DNA of 64,000 nt from Martelella mediterranea DSM 17316 (GCF_002043005.1 NZ_CP020330.1:3118001-3182000); one strand, 5' to 3'; positions 1 through 8,911 are shown, counted from the first letter of the stretch. A program made the numbers and translations. Notes: generated from the sequence alone by a model not told the origin.

Positions 1-789
1 GCGGCCGTGAGCGTCGCGAAAGCCAATCTTGAGTCCGCCAAAGCAACACTGGAAAACCTCTCCAACCAAGTCGCATTGCAGAACGCAGTTATCGAAGCGG
101 CAAGGGCCAATGCGCGCTCTGCCAAAGCCAAGCAGGCCCAGACGGCGGAGGAATACCGGCGTCAGCAGACGCTTGAAGGCGCTACATCCAGACAACTGGT
201 GCAGCAGGCGCAAGCGGCCGATCTCGAAGCCCGGGCGGCAGTCGAGTCGGCAGACGCTGCCATCGACCAGCAGCAAGCTCAATTGCGGGTTCTTAAAGGA
301 CAGGAGCCTCTGTTAAGGGCTAAAGTCAAAGCGGCACAAGGTGCACTCGATACCGCACAAATCAACCAAGGCTTCAGCAGAATTCATGCCCCATTCGACG
401 GTGTTCTGGGCAAACGGCAGGTCCATGTTGGCGATTTCGTGACCGCTGGTAGTGGCATCGTTTCTGAAATACCTCTTCCGGATATTTATGTGGTCGCCAA
501 CTACAAGGAAACCCAGCTTTCACAGATGAAGGTCGGCGACACGGCCAGTATTCGGGTCGATACGTTTCCGGGAAAGACACTGTCCGGGCATGTGGAAGAC
601 ATTTCCCCTGCCAGCGGCTCTGTCTTTGCCTTGCTGCCACCCGACAATGCGAGTGGAAACTATACCAAGGTGGTTCAACGTATTCCCGTCAAGATCGCCA
701 TAGATCCGGAGCAGCCACTGGTGCAGCACCTGCGTCCCGGCATGTCGGTCACCGTTACGGTTGATACGTCGGATGAGACCGGTCGATGA
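1..789 (+). CDS. HlyD/EmrA-type periplasmic adaptor, 5'-truncated by window edge
   Basis: This is the membrane-fusion (periplasmic adaptor) subunit of an efflux pump, linking an inner-membrane transporter to an outer-membrane channel. The reading frame is open from base 1, so the membrane anchor and first barrel half lie outside the window. Seen: a long Ala/Gln/Glu-rich coiled-coil hairpin (about the first 120 residues), then the second lipoyl half and beta-barrel (FSRIHAPFDGVLGKR, then a VVANYKETQL strand) and a C-terminal VRPGMSV-like strand (LRPGMSVTVTVDT). It overlaps the MFS gene downstream by ATGA, so the two are translationally coupled and should form one EmrAB-like drug or toxin exporter. 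The substrate is unknown. Confidence 0.9.
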   Translation, partial: AAVSVAKANLESAKATLENLSNQVALQNAVIEAARANARSAKAKQAQTAEEYRRQQTLEGATSRQLVQQAQAADLEARAAVESADAAIDQQQAQLRVLKGQEPLLRAKVKAAQGALDTAQINQGFSRIHAPFDGVLGKRQVHVGDFVTAGSGIVSEIPLPDIYVVANYKETQLSQMKVGDTASIRVDTFPGKTLSGHVEDISPASGSVFALLPPDNASGNYTKVVQRIPVKIAIDPEQPLVQHLRPGMSVTVTVDTSDETGR

Positions 790-2369
790 CAGGGGCCGTC
801 CGCTCTTTCGGTCCCGTCACCAACGGCACAACGACAAGACACCCGCTGTTGATCGTGGCGGCATTGCTGCTTGCTTCCTTGCTTGTTGGCTTTGATACAC
901 GGGTATTCATTGTCGGTCTGTCCGATATTCGAGGCGCTTACGGGTTGAGTGTCGATGAAGCCGCCTGGCTGAAGACGATTGCCAACGCACCGCAGATCCT
1001 GATTGCATCTGCGGTTGCCTGGCTGGTAACCGTCTTTGGCGTCCGGAAGGTAATGATACCGACAGCCTTGGTGTATGCAGCCGCCTCGCTGGCGATACCG
1101 TTCGTGGATGACGGGGGCATGCTGTTTGCGTTGCATGCCTTGCGGGGCCTGCTGCTCGGTGTCCTCATCCCTGCGACCATCATGGTCATTTTCCGCAACC
1201 TAGACCGGAAATACTGGCTGATCGGGATAGGGATCTATGCTTTGCGGGTTCCGCTCTCGCAAAACCTCGGTTTTGTACTCGTCGGCATTTACGGCGACGA
1301 TTTCGGCTGGCAATGGATCTACTGGCAGGATGTGGTCATCGCCCCCCTGATCGCGTTTCTATTGTTCGTGGCCGCGCCAAAAGAAAAGGTAAATGTTGGT
1401 CTGCTGGAACAGGCAGATTGGGGCGGCATGCTGCTTCTCGGCACTTCCATGACCATGCTTTATGTCGGTATCGATCAGGGAGACCGTCTTGGCTGGCTAC
1501 AATCTGGAATTGTTGTTTCCCTGTTAGCGGGCGGCAGTGTCCTGGCCGTCGGCTTTTTCGTTAACGAGAGTCTGGTTGCCCACCCATGGGCTCATGCCAG
1601 CGTTATCCTCACCCGTAACATCGGGCTTGGTTACGCGGTGATTATCTGTTTTTCGATGGCAAGCGCAGGAAATGGCATCGCGGTGTCTGGCTTTCTGCAA
1701 AATGTCATAGGGCTTCGGCCGATCTGGATTTCCGGCCTCTATCTGAGCGCCGCAGTCATGCCCGTCTTCTTTTTCATTTCTGTTGCCGGCCTGCTTCTTT
1801 TCGTTTTCGATGCGCGTTTGTGCATCGTTATGGGTCTGTTACTGATGGCTTTGGGGGCGAGGTTGGGGTCCGAACTGAATCACGACTGGATGCCGATGAA
1901 TTTCTTCTCGACCCTGTTCTTTCAAACGGCCGGGCAATCACTGGCCTTCTTTGCAACAGTTGTCTATCTGATCGGCAATTCTGACCCGGCCCGGTCGACA
2001 GCCGTTGCCGCGTACATTCAGGTCTTGCGCCTCGGCAGCGTTGAAGCGGCAACCAGTCTGATGTCGGTGATGCTCAGACGGCGCGAACAATTCCATTCGG
2101 CAGTTCTCGATGGTTCGATCACGCCAACTTTATCCGCTTTTCATCGCGTGATGGAGAGGCTTGCCGACGCTTTCAGATCATTGCCGCTTGGACAACTGGA
2201 AAGTCTGGCGACAGTTGCTGCCAGAACCCGCAGCCAGGCCTATGCGCTGGCCTATGGCGACCTGTTCACGCTGTCTTTCTGGGCCGCGATATCCGGTCTT
2301 CTCATTGCGGTATTTCTGACGGCGATGCCATTCGGTCCGCTGCATTATAGGTTTCGCGACAGCGACTGA
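786..2369 (+). CDS. MFS transporter, DHA2 (EmrB-like) family
   Basis: Inner-membrane proton-driven exporter of 527 residues with about 14 hydrophobic segments, as usual for the DHA2 family. Seen: an N-terminal helix after a short cytoplasmic lead, then GVRKVMIP in place of the usual loop 2-3 motif, and a regular alternation of helices to the C terminus. The start ATG overlaps the stop of the upstream HlyD gene. Family knowledge: DHA2 proteins pair with HlyD adaptors to extrude hydrophobic drugs, bile salts or fatty acids. No regulator is adjacent downstream; one may lie before the window. The substrate cannot be told from sequence. Confidence 0.88.
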   Translation: MTGAVRSFGPVTNGTTTRHPLLIVAALLLASLLVGFDTRVFIVGLSDIRGAYGLSVDEAAWLKTIANAPQILIASAVAWLVTVFGVRKVMIPTALVYAAASLAIPFVDDGGMLFALHALRGLLLGVLIPATIMVIFRNLDRKYWLIGIGIYALRVPLSQNLGFVLVGIYGDDFGWQWIYWQDVVIAPLIAFLLFVAAPKEKVNVGLLEQADWGGMLLLGTSMTMLYVGIDQGDRLGWLQSGIVVSLLAGGSVLAVGFFVNESLVAHPWAHASVILTRNIGLGYAVIICFSMASAGNGIAVSGFLQNVIGLRPIWISGLYLSAAVMPVFFFISVAGLLLFVFDARLCIVMGLLLMALGARLGSELNHDWMPMNFFSTLFFQTAGQSLAFFATVVYLIGNSDPARSTAVAAYIQVLRLGSVEAATSLMSVMLRRREQFHSAVLDGSITPTLSAFHRVMERLADAFRSLPLGQLESLATVAARTRSQAYALAYGDLFTLSFWAAISGLLIAVFLTAMPFGPLHYRFRDSD

Positions 2370-2655
2370 AACGGTTCTGGCTTCTGCACTGCACCATAGG
2401 GCTTGTCGTGTCCATGCCAAGCGAACACGCACCCGAGCTCTTCTCCGTAAGGCTGGGCTATGGATGTTTCAGTCGCTGCGTTCGGGCATTGCTGCCGACA
2501 CCATACGTATGGGGACGTCGGCGTACACTCAGGTGCATGCCTATGTGCTTGCAGGACATGCCGATGAAAGCTCTGTTCTGACCTATCTCTATGTATAGCT
2601 TAAGGGCCGTTTCCGCTCTGCTAGGCTGTCAGTCTCGCTGCACATGGAGAGCCCG

Positions 2656-3078
2656 ATGATGAAAAAGCGGCCGGATGGCATCAAGACATATAAAGGCCCC
2701 GCAGGCGGTTGGGGGGCGCTGAAGGCCGTCGCCGAGGCGCTGTCGCATCAAAATCTGGCGGCCCAAGGCGCGGCGACGCTGCTGAAAGCCAACCAGCCGG
2801 AAGGGTTCGATTGCCCCGGCTGCGCGTGGCCGGACTCGAAGCACACGTCTTCTTTGCGGGATGGTGACCTGATCGACATTCATGCTGTCACCGTGGACGG
2901 GCCGAAACATACCGTCCACGGCTACACGGCGGTCGCCTATGATTTGCCTCCAGGCTCGGTCGGCGGCTACTATCCGGAGATGAATGCCGTAGTCGCGATT
3001 GGTCATTACGACCGCCTTTCGGGCACACCAGCTTACAAGGGCGTTCCTGTCCGGATCGTTCGTTCTGCTTCTGCATGA
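2656..3078 (+). pseudogene. YdeP/FdhF-like molybdopterin oxidoreductase remnant with large in-frame internal deletion
   Basis: The frame keeps the N-terminal signature of the roughly 760-residue YdeP-like oxidoreductase alpha subunits (GGWGALKAVAEAL, then NQPEGFDCPGCAWPDSKH). About at base 2850 it passes directly into the family's C-terminal end (LRDGDLIDIHAV ... PEMNAVVAIGHYDRLSGTPAYKGVPVRI). About 600 residues carrying the molybdopterin and catalytic domains are missing, so 140 residues remain. The ATG at 2656 follows GGAGAG with good spacing, so the reading frame is still translatable. Inference: an in-frame deletion product, probably non-functional as an enzyme. It could persist as a small cysteine-containing protein (CPGC). 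The family assignment is from remembered signatures. Confidence 0.75.
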
Positions 3079-3120
3079 GTGTCTTGACAGGGCGGTTGGA
3101 AGCGAAGGAATGTCAAGGTC

Positions 3121-3765
3121 ATGAAGCCTTCCAACATAAGGGCCGCTGATCCACAGACGCCCATAGTCTATATCGTCGACGATGATATTTCGATGCGTGA
3201 GTCACTTGTCGATCTCCTCCGCAGCATGTCGATCGATGCTCTCGCCTTTGAGAGCACTGAAGCGTTCCTGGAAAACGCAGGAGCCGGAGCAGGGTGTATC
3301 CTGCTCGATGTGCGGCTGCCGGACCTGGACGGTCTGGAACTTCAGCAAAAGCTGAATGCGTCGGGCAACAGCATGCCGATCATTTTCATGACCGGATACG
3401 GTGATATCCCGATGACGGTTCGGGCTATGAAAGCCGGTGCATCGGATTTCCTGACCAAGCCGTTTGACCCGTCAGAAATCCTGAAGGCAGTCAACGTAGC
3501 TCTCCAGCGCGACTCTGAACTCAGAATGGAAAAAGGTCGCCACGAAGAGCATACCCGCCTCTATCAAAGCCTGACCCCGCGCGAACGGGAGGTCATGAAG
3601 CTCGTCGTCGGCGGAATGATGAACAAGCAGATTGCTCATGAGCTGGGTATCTCGGAGATCACGGTGAAGATGCATCGCGGCAGTGTCATGCGCAAGATGG
3701 ATGTTCGTTCACTCGCCGATCTGGTCCGCCTCGGAGAGGCGCTTGGGCTGGGTAAACCGGCCTGA
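3121..3765 (+). CDS. FixJ/NarL-type response regulator
   Basis: DNA-binding response regulator of 214 residues. Seen: an N-terminal receiver (VYIVDDD acidic pocket, phospho-acceptor Asp63 in LLDVRLP, FMTGYGD, and conserved Lys in LTKPF), then a LuxR/FixJ helix-turn-helix (SLTPREREVMKLVVGGMMNKQIA ... SEITVKMHRGSVMRKM, positions about 145-200). An AAGG precedes the ATG. It closely resembles the regulator at 6664-7341, especially in the receiver N terminus (DDDISMRESL) and the recognition helix, so the two are paralogues. It converges on the K+ channel gene. The likely partner is the PAS kinase at 7334-8911, but no kinase is directly adjacent. Confidence 0.9.
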   Translation: MKPSNIRAADPQTPIVYIVDDDISMRESLVDLLRSMSIDALAFESTEAFLENAGAGAGCILLDVRLPDLDGLELQQKLNASGNSMPIIFMTGYGDIPMTVRAMKAGASDFLTKPFDPSEILKAVNVALQRDSELRMEKGRHEEHTRLYQSLTPREREVMKLVVGGMMNKQIAHELGISEITVKMHRGSVMRKMDVRSLADLVRLGEALGLGKPA

Positions 3766-3788
3766 AAACGACGGCAGGATGACTTCCC

Positions 3789-4739
3789 TTAGCGCGGCGG
3801 AGAAAAAACATGATCGCATTTGGGGCAACGGCATTGCCTGGGCGGCTGTTCTCGCTGCACTTCCTCGTAAATTGAACGCACTGCGGTACGGCTTATTCCA
3901 AGTTCCCGCCGCAAGGCCTCAACGCGCCTGCCGTCAGCAAGATCGAGACGGCCGTCTTGAAGAACCTCGCGGAACTCGTCGCAGAGACGGTTGCGTCGTT
4001 CATGCAGGTGCTGGGCGAGACCGGTCGCAATGATACCGGCAGGGAGCGCAGCCATGCCGACACCCAGAAGCGTGATCAGTCCACCGAAAAGACGCCCGAT
4101 TACCGTATGCGGTACGACATCGCCATAGCCGACCGTGGTCAGCGTTACGAGCGCCCACCACATGGCAGAAGGGATTGAGCCAAATGCTTCAGGCTGGACC
4201 TCGCGCTCGACCAGCCAGGCGCCCGACGCTGCGAAGACCAGCAGGATTGCGAGAATGATAAGAGCCGCGAACAGCGTGCCGGCCTCTTCGCGGATGACAG
4301 CGAAAAGTGCCGTGAGGGCAGGGGAATAGCGGGCCAGCTTGTAGATCCGAAGGAGGCGAAGCAGGCGTAGAAGGCGAAAATCGATCGGCACGACAAACGC
4401 CAGCCAGAATGGGAGAATAGCGACCAGATCGATCAGGGCCATCGGCGAAATAGCCCATTTGAGACGCGCCTTCCATGCGGGTAATTCAGGATAAGCCTCG
4501 GCGGCAGCCCATAAACGGGTCGCGTATTCGATCGTGAAGATCACGGTGATCCAAAGGTCTACCCGCATGAGAAACGGTCCGTGTACCTTCAGAACATCTG
4601 GCACGGTTTCGAGGCAGACAGCGATGACGCTGATTATGATGAGTAAAATCAGCAGAAGCTCGATCAGCCACGACGGTCGGTCAACCCGGCTTGGAAATTC
4701 CAGAAGCTGATAGGCGCGTGCCCTGAAACGGTTCATCAT
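3789..4739 (-). CDS. Voltage-gated K+ channel-like protein with HTH-like and Cys-rich tail
   Basis: Six-helix ion channel of 316 residues. Seen: S1-S3 (about 24-120), an S4 voltage sensor with Arg at every third position (RLLRLLRLLRIYKLAR, 122-137), S5, the pore with the K+ selectivity filter TVGYGD (202-207), and S6 with a glycine hinge. The cytoplasmic tail is unusual: a helix-turn-helix-like stretch (VEALRRELGISRTAVRSIYEE, about 273-293) and a final CRCPKC knuckle (303-308) that could bind metal. The ATG at 4739 overlaps the LtrA stop (ATGA) and is preceded by GGAG, so the two proteins are co-translated. Likely role: K+ flux or membrane potential control, linked to the LtrA partner. Confidence 0.85.
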   Translation of the reverse strand: MMNRFRARAYQLLEFPSRVDRPSWLIELLLILLIIISVIAVCLETVPDVLKVHGPFLMRVDLWITVIFTIEYATRLWAAAEAYPELPAWKARLKWAISPMALIDLVAILPFWLAFVVPIDFRLLRLLRLLRIYKLARYSPALTALFAVIREEAGTLFAALIILAILLVFAASGAWLVEREVQPEAFGSIPSAMWWALVTLTTVGYGDVVPHTVIGRLFGGLITLLGVGMAALPAGIIATGLAQHLHERRNRLCDEFREVLQDGRLDLADGRRVEALRRELGISRTAVRSIYEEVQREQPPRQCRCPKCDHVFSPPR

Positions 4740-5938
4740 GATGATGGCTCCCGCTTCCAATCTCGCCAACTGCGCGAAAGCGGCCAGATGATCTGCGACC
4801 AGAGTGCGAACGCGAAGATAGTATTGGCCGCCAGTCCCGGCAGATGCTGGATGATCACCATCAGCAGAAGCGCGATTACGATCCCGAATATCCGCACCCC
4901 GCCATGGGCATGGCGTCTGACTATTTCGCGATTCGCGATCAACGTTTGCAGATACCAGATCATCAGGATGAACAGCGCCAACCCGCCAGTCCCCAGCAGG
5001 CCATAGCCCAGCGGGTAGGGTGCTGCGAAGCCCGCATAGATTTCGCCGGCGAGGGCCACGCCCAGCATCACCGTTGCCCACATCAGCACCAGATGTCCAA
5101 GCCACCACCCCAGAAGCACCTTTATGTCCCTCGACTTCGGACGCGCATTGCCGACGCTGTCGAAATAGATCCAGGCCAGCATGAAAATCGAAAGCCCGCC
5201 GATGCCGAGATTGACGAGCGCGCCGGTGCCGAGCTTGTAGATTCCCTTGTCCGAAAGGGTAACGACGAGTTTGAAAAAACCTTCCCCCAAAAGGATCAGC
5301 ATGATCAGGCCGAACCGTTCACTCAGATGGCCAAGTCGTGGAATGAAGTGGGCGATCCGCAACGTGCCGAAGCGCGGCGCCATATATTGAATCTGGATGG
5401 CGGCAAGACCCAGAGCGAAGACGATCCAGCCAAAAGGCTGCGGCAGAAAGGCAGATACAGCGAAGACCGCACCGAGCACAAGAAAGTTAGTCCCCTGCCG
5501 CCGCGCCAGCACATGCGCCGCGCTCTCGGTCGAGCTCGCCCGAAGGTACAAAACTGCCGTCATGGTGCGGTTGACAGCATAGGCTAGCGCGAAATAGCTC
5601 CAGCCCCCGCCAGTCACAGCAGGCAGGGCCGCCGCCATGAACATGGCAGTTACGACCTGAATAGCCATCAAGATGCGGTGTGCAAGGTCGGTTGAGATGA
5701 ACAGGGAATTATAGACCGTGCTATCTGCCCAGGCGAAGAAAATCGCCACGAAGAGCCCGGTAAAAATCCAGAACCCGGCCCAATCCAGATGATGGGAGAG
5801 AAAGTTTCCGAGCAGAAAAATGGTCACGACATGGATCAGGTCGAAAAACAGTTCGACCCAGTGAACGTGGTCAGACGCCTTTTCAACATCGAGGTGATGC
5901 GTCGGTTTGGACCACATCGGGTGGCGGGAATGCGACAT
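4736..5938 (-). CDS. Low temperature requirement A (LtrA) family membrane protein
   Basis: Polytopic membrane protein of 400 residues. Seen: the family's conserved start VHWVELFFDLIHVVTIFLLG, followed by about ten hydrophobic helices, and a mid-protein RFGLIMLILLGEGFF motif typical of LtrA. The start at 5938 is chosen because AGGAG lies about nine bases upstream; a longer frame reaching 6004 lacks a good ribosome site. LtrA was first linked to growth at low temperature in Listeria, but its biochemical role is unknown. It is coupled to the downstream K+ channel by ATGA. Both lie inside a two-component signalling block, which may control them. Confidence 0.85.
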   Translation of the reverse strand: MSHSRHPMWSKPTHHLDVEKASDHVHWVELFFDLIHVVTIFLLGNFLSHHLDWAGFWIFTGLFVAIFFAWADSTVYNSLFISTDLAHRILMAIQVVTAMFMAAALPAVTGGGWSYFALAYAVNRTMTAVLYLRASSTESAAHVLARRQGTNFLVLGAVFAVSAFLPQPFGWIVFALGLAAIQIQYMAPRFGTLRIAHFIPRLGHLSERFGLIMLILLGEGFFKLVVTLSDKGIYKLGTGALVNLGIGGLSIFMLAWIYFDSVGNARPKSRDIKVLLGWWLGHLVLMWATVMLGVALAGEIYAGFAAPYPLGYGLLGTGGLALFILMIWYLQTLIANREIVRRHAHGGVRIFGIVIALLLMVIIQHLPGLAANTIFAFALWSQIIWPLSRSWRDWKREPSS

Positions 5939-6162
5939 GCCTTCGGGCTCCTGGATCGTGATAAAGCAGGCCAAGTCCCGCTTCTTTTCTGAAAAACTGA
6001 TCAAGTCAGCTGAGGTAGCCGGCGTCCTCGTCAGCGATTATCTTCGTTGTGAAATTGCGTGGACGGCTTTTCGCAGAGCATGCACGAAGCCAGTTCTTTA
6101 AAGGCATGCCCCTTTTGCTCACCGCTGGCGGAAATGCGGGTAAACCGCGTCTAGACAGACAC

Positions 6163-6267
6163 TAGAGCGTTTCCAGGAAAAGTGGATACCGGTTTTCCGT
6201 CTGGAAACGCGCAAAAACAGAGAATTAGAGCGCCGATCCGATTCAATCGGATCGAAACGCGCTCTAA
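6163..6267. repeat. Two-hairpin rhizobial intergenic repeat, copy 1
   Basis: A 105-base element bounded by TAGAGC and GCTCTAA. Arm one is a perfect 10-bp stem (GCGTTTCCAG 6167-6176 with CTGGAAACGC 6201-6210) around a conserved loop containing AAAAGTGG and CCGGTTTT. Arm two is CGATCCGATT (6234-6243) with AATCGGATCG (6245-6254). A copy in opposite orientation lies at 16427-16532 with different but still complementary stems. The stop codon of the receiver gene (6264) lies inside the element. Similar elements are common between genes in Rhizobiaceae; the function is unknown. Confidence 0.8.
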
Positions 6268-6632
6268 GGCTGCATTGCCTCCTCTATGCACCTGATCAGC
6301 TTGCCGAGATCGACAGGTTTGCCCAGAAAGGCCAGCGCACCGCCATCCATCGCCGCCGCGCGGGTGCGGTCGTCGTGGTATGATGTCATGAAAATCATCG
6401 GCGGTCGGTCTGCCTCCTGGTTCAGGCGTCTTTGAAGCTCGATGCCGCTCAGGCCTGACATCTTCACGTCGACAACCATGCACGAGACCGAAGATCGTGG
6501 CTGAAAGCGCAGAAATTCCTCCGCCGATGCAAAAAGGAGGCTTTCATAGCCGAGCGATCTTATCAGGTCATCGAGAGCCTCCCGAATGGCCAGATCATCA
6601 TCGACGATCGCAATTATTGAAGTCTCAGACAC
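6264..6632 (-). CDS. Single-domain response regulator (receiver only)
   Basis: CheY/FixJ-receiver-like protein of about 122 residues with no output domain. Seen: IAIVDDD acidic pocket, phospho-acceptor Asp55 (VVDVKMSG), MTSYHDD, and conserved Lys in LGKPVD. The GTG at 6632 is preferred because AGGAAAGTCGGA lies upstream; a TTG at 6659 is possible. It follows the FixJ-like regulator by about 30 bp and so is probably the last gene of the kinase-regulator-receiver operon. Such stand-alone receivers act as phosphate sinks or as protein-interaction outputs. Its stop codon is formed by the terminal GCTCTAA of the neighbouring repeat element. Confidence 0.85.
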   Translation of the reverse strand: MSETSIIAIVDDDLAIREALDDLIRSLGYESLLFASAEEFLRFQPRSSVSCMVVDVKMSGLSGIELQRRLNQEADRPPMIFMTSYHDDRTRAAAMDGGALAFLGKPVDLGKLIRCIEEAMQP

Positions 6633-6663
6633 TGATTCCGACTTTCCTGGTATGTGCAATCTT

Positions 6664-7341
6664 CTATGCCAGACGCATAATGGCTGATGGCGATAGGTCG
6701 GATCGCAGTTCCTCGGCGCGCACGTTCAAACGAACCAGTTCGGCAACCGATCTGACATTCATTTTACGCATGACGTTGCCGCGATGGAGTTTCACCGTGA
6801 TTTCGCTGATCCCGAGCTTGTAGGCGATTTGCTTGTTCATCAGGCCTTCGACTACGGCCTCCATGACCTCCTTTTCTCTGGGCGTTAAAGCTTCAAAACG
6901 GCTGGCCAATTCGCTCTGGCAGATGACCTCTCGTCTTTGGGTCGCATCGCGCTCCAAAGCCGCGAAAACGGCATCGAGGATGTCCTGATCACGAAAAGGC
7001 TTGGCGAGAAAATCTTGCGCTCCAGCCTTCATTGCCCGCACGCTCATCGAAATATCGCCGTACCCGGTCATGAACACGATCGGGTGGAGACTTCCTGCCT
7101 GCTCGAGTTGCTTATGAAAATCCAGACCGCTGATGCCGGGAAGCCTGACATCGAGGACGATACAACCCGGTCTTTCAAGCTCGGCCTCTGCAAGAAACAT
7201 ATCAGGACTTTCAAAGGATTCGGCGTCGATCTTCACTGACCGGAAGAGGTCCGTCAGCGATTCCCGCATCGAGATATCATCGTCGATGATGTAGACCACC
7301 GGGTCAGCGTGGTTGTTCTTTTCGTGTCTGAGGTTAGGCAT
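6664..7341 (-). CDS. FixJ/NarL-type response regulator, paralogue of the 3121 gene
   Basis: Response regulator of 225 residues. Seen: a receiver with VYIIDDD, Asp64 (IVLDVRLP), FMTGYGD and Lys in LAKPF, then a LuxR/FixJ HTH (LTPREKEVMEAVVEGLMNKQIA, SEITVKLHRGNVMRKM). The start ATG at 7341 lies within the last codons of the kinase gene (overlap of 8 bases) with a GAGAGG-like ribosome site, so it is very likely the cognate regulator of that kinase. A longer frame to 7407 would be antisense-like and lacks a ribosome site. Family knowledge: FixJ/NodW/TodT-type regulators respond to oxygen, redox or aromatic signals; the signal here is not identifiable. Confidence 0.9.
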   Translation of the reverse strand: MPNLRHEKNNHADPVVYIIDDDISMRESLTDLFRSVKIDAESFESPDMFLAEAELERPGCIVLDVRLPGISGLDFHKQLEQAGSLHPIVFMTGYGDISMSVRAMKAGAQDFLAKPFRDQDILDAVFAALERDATQRREVICQSELASRFEALTPREKEVMEAVVEGLMNKQIAYKLGISEITVKLHRGNVMRKMNVRSVAELVRLNVRAEELRSDLSPSAIMRLA

Positions 7342-8911
7342 CCTCTCGCTCCCCTGGCAGGCGGATTTCGAACATGGCGCCGCCATCTGGATGGTTGCTT
7401 CCTTCAATCGAGCCGCCCATCGCCTCTATCGTACTTCTGGAAATCGAAAGCCCGATTCCCATTCCGCTGGACTTGGTGGTGAAGAAGGGCGTGAAGAGTT
7501 TGGCGCGAGCGGCCTCGTCCAGGCCATCGCCGGTATCGCAGACGATAAGCGAAATCATGTCGTCGACCGTGTCGAGCGTGATCGTGACAACGCGCCGATC
7601 CGGTTCGGCGGCGGCAATCGCTTGAATAGCGTTGGAAATGAGATTGATGAGCACCTGCTGCAACTCCAGTCTGACAACGGAGATTGGCGGGATTGCGCGC
7701 TTTTGGACGACCTCGACTGACACGTTTTCTGCCTGCAAATCGTGCTTCATCAGCTCCAGCGTGTCATCAATCAGCTTGGCTAGAGCAACAACTTCCGGCT
7801 GTCTCGGCATATCGGAAAGCATCAGGCGCGTGGATTTCAGGATGTCGCTGCCACGGCTGCTGTCGCGAAGAATTCGCTCTGCGGAACGTTTGGCGGCCTC
7901 AACGTCCGGCGGGTCGCGGTCAAGCCATCGGGTCAGAGTCTGTGCATTGACCGCAATAGCGCCGAGCGGCTGGTTTAGTTCATGCGCAAGCGAAGCTGAT
8001 AATGCGCCGATTGTTGCGGCTCGGGTTGCGTGGCTCAGTTCTTCCTTTGCTGCAGCAAGCGCGAGACGGGCCTCTTCGCGCTGAGTGATGTCGATCATGC
8101 CGACGACGACGCGATCGAAGGCTTCCACGTCAGTCGGAAAGCTGATTGACACCAGCACGTGTTTGCGTTCGCCACTCTCTGTCATGATCTCGGCGTTGCC
8201 TTCGAAATAGGTGTCGCCATCAACGATCGCCTGAAGGACAGAAGCGAAGGTATCGTCGCCCATTGGAATGAAATGACTTCCGGTGCGGGCCAGGCTGCTA
8301 TCGTCTCTGGTGCCGAGAAGTTCATGTGCAGCCTGGTTGGAAGCAACGACATCGATCATGCCTATGCATTCGTTGACAAAGTCGGGGTTCTGCCGGGCGT
8401 AAGACTTAATATCCGTCACACCTCTGGCGGACATCTCCAGCAGGTGTGCGCGCAATTTAGAATAATCGCGCTCCCAGAGCGCTACGCGGGTGCGATCGAA
8501 GATCGAGCGATAGCGGGCCTCGCTCAGCGCGAGTGCCGCGTTAATGCGGAGCAGTTCGGCTCTCGCTCTGTCATTTCGCAGCAGCAGCGCAGTGGTCAAC
8601 CCCAGTGAAATGAGAGCCACGCCGAGCCTCATATAGGTCGGAAAATCCGCCTTGGCAGCATGCGTGAACGTGAATGAGATCAATGCCATACAGAGGAATA
8701 GGGCTGAAAAGAACTTAAGGCCGGTTCGCTCGACCGATTGCGCGGCAAGCAGAAGGGCTATCGAGTACAGGACGGCTATCGCACCTTCGATCTCGGTAAA
8801 GGTGTCGATCGTGAAAACCGATGCGGCAATCAGGATGGCTGCTCCCCTGAACAGCAAATCGTAACGGCCCGGTTCCTGTCTTGTCAGTCTGATCACGCGC
8901 TTCTGTTCCAT
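7334..8911 (-). CDS. FixL-like membrane PAS histidine kinase
   Basis: Sensor kinase of about 525 residues. Seen: four hydrophobic helices at the N terminus (about 22-110), a PAS region (about 130-280, ending in a VVGMIDITQREEA-like linker), a HisKA domain with phospho-acceptor His310 in SLAHELNQPLGAIA, and an HATPase_c domain with N box (NLISNAIQAI), G1 (VCDTGDG), F box (LFTPFFTTK) and G2 (GMGIGLSIS). The ATG at 8911 has no strong ribosome site; an upstream ATG at 9004 is possible. No haem-ligand motif of true FixL was recognised. It is coupled to the regulator at 6664-7341. The sensed signal is unknown. Confidence 0.88.
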   Translation of the reverse strand: MEQKRVIRLTRQEPGRYDLLFRGAAILIAASVFTIDTFTEIEGAIAVLYSIALLLAAQSVERTGLKFFSALFLCMALISFTFTHAAKADFPTYMRLGVALISLGLTTALLLRNDRARAELLRINAALALSEARYRSIFDRTRVALWERDYSKLRAHLLEMSARGVTDIKSYARQNPDFVNECIGMIDVVASNQAAHELLGTRDDSSLARTGSHFIPMGDDTFASVLQAIVDGDTYFEGNAEIMTESGERKHVLVSISFPTDVEAFDRVVVGMIDITQREEARLALAAAKEELSHATRAATIGALSASLAHELNQPLGAIAVNAQTLTRWLDRDPPDVEAAKRSAERILRDSSRGSDILKSTRLMLSDMPRQPEVVALAKLIDDTLELMKHDLQAENVSVEVVQKRAIPPISVVRLELQQVLINLISNAIQAIAAAEPDRRVVTITLDTVDDMISLIVCDTGDGLDEAARAKLFTPFFTTKSSGMGIGLSISRSTIEAMGGSIEGSNHPDGGAMFEIRLPGEREDA

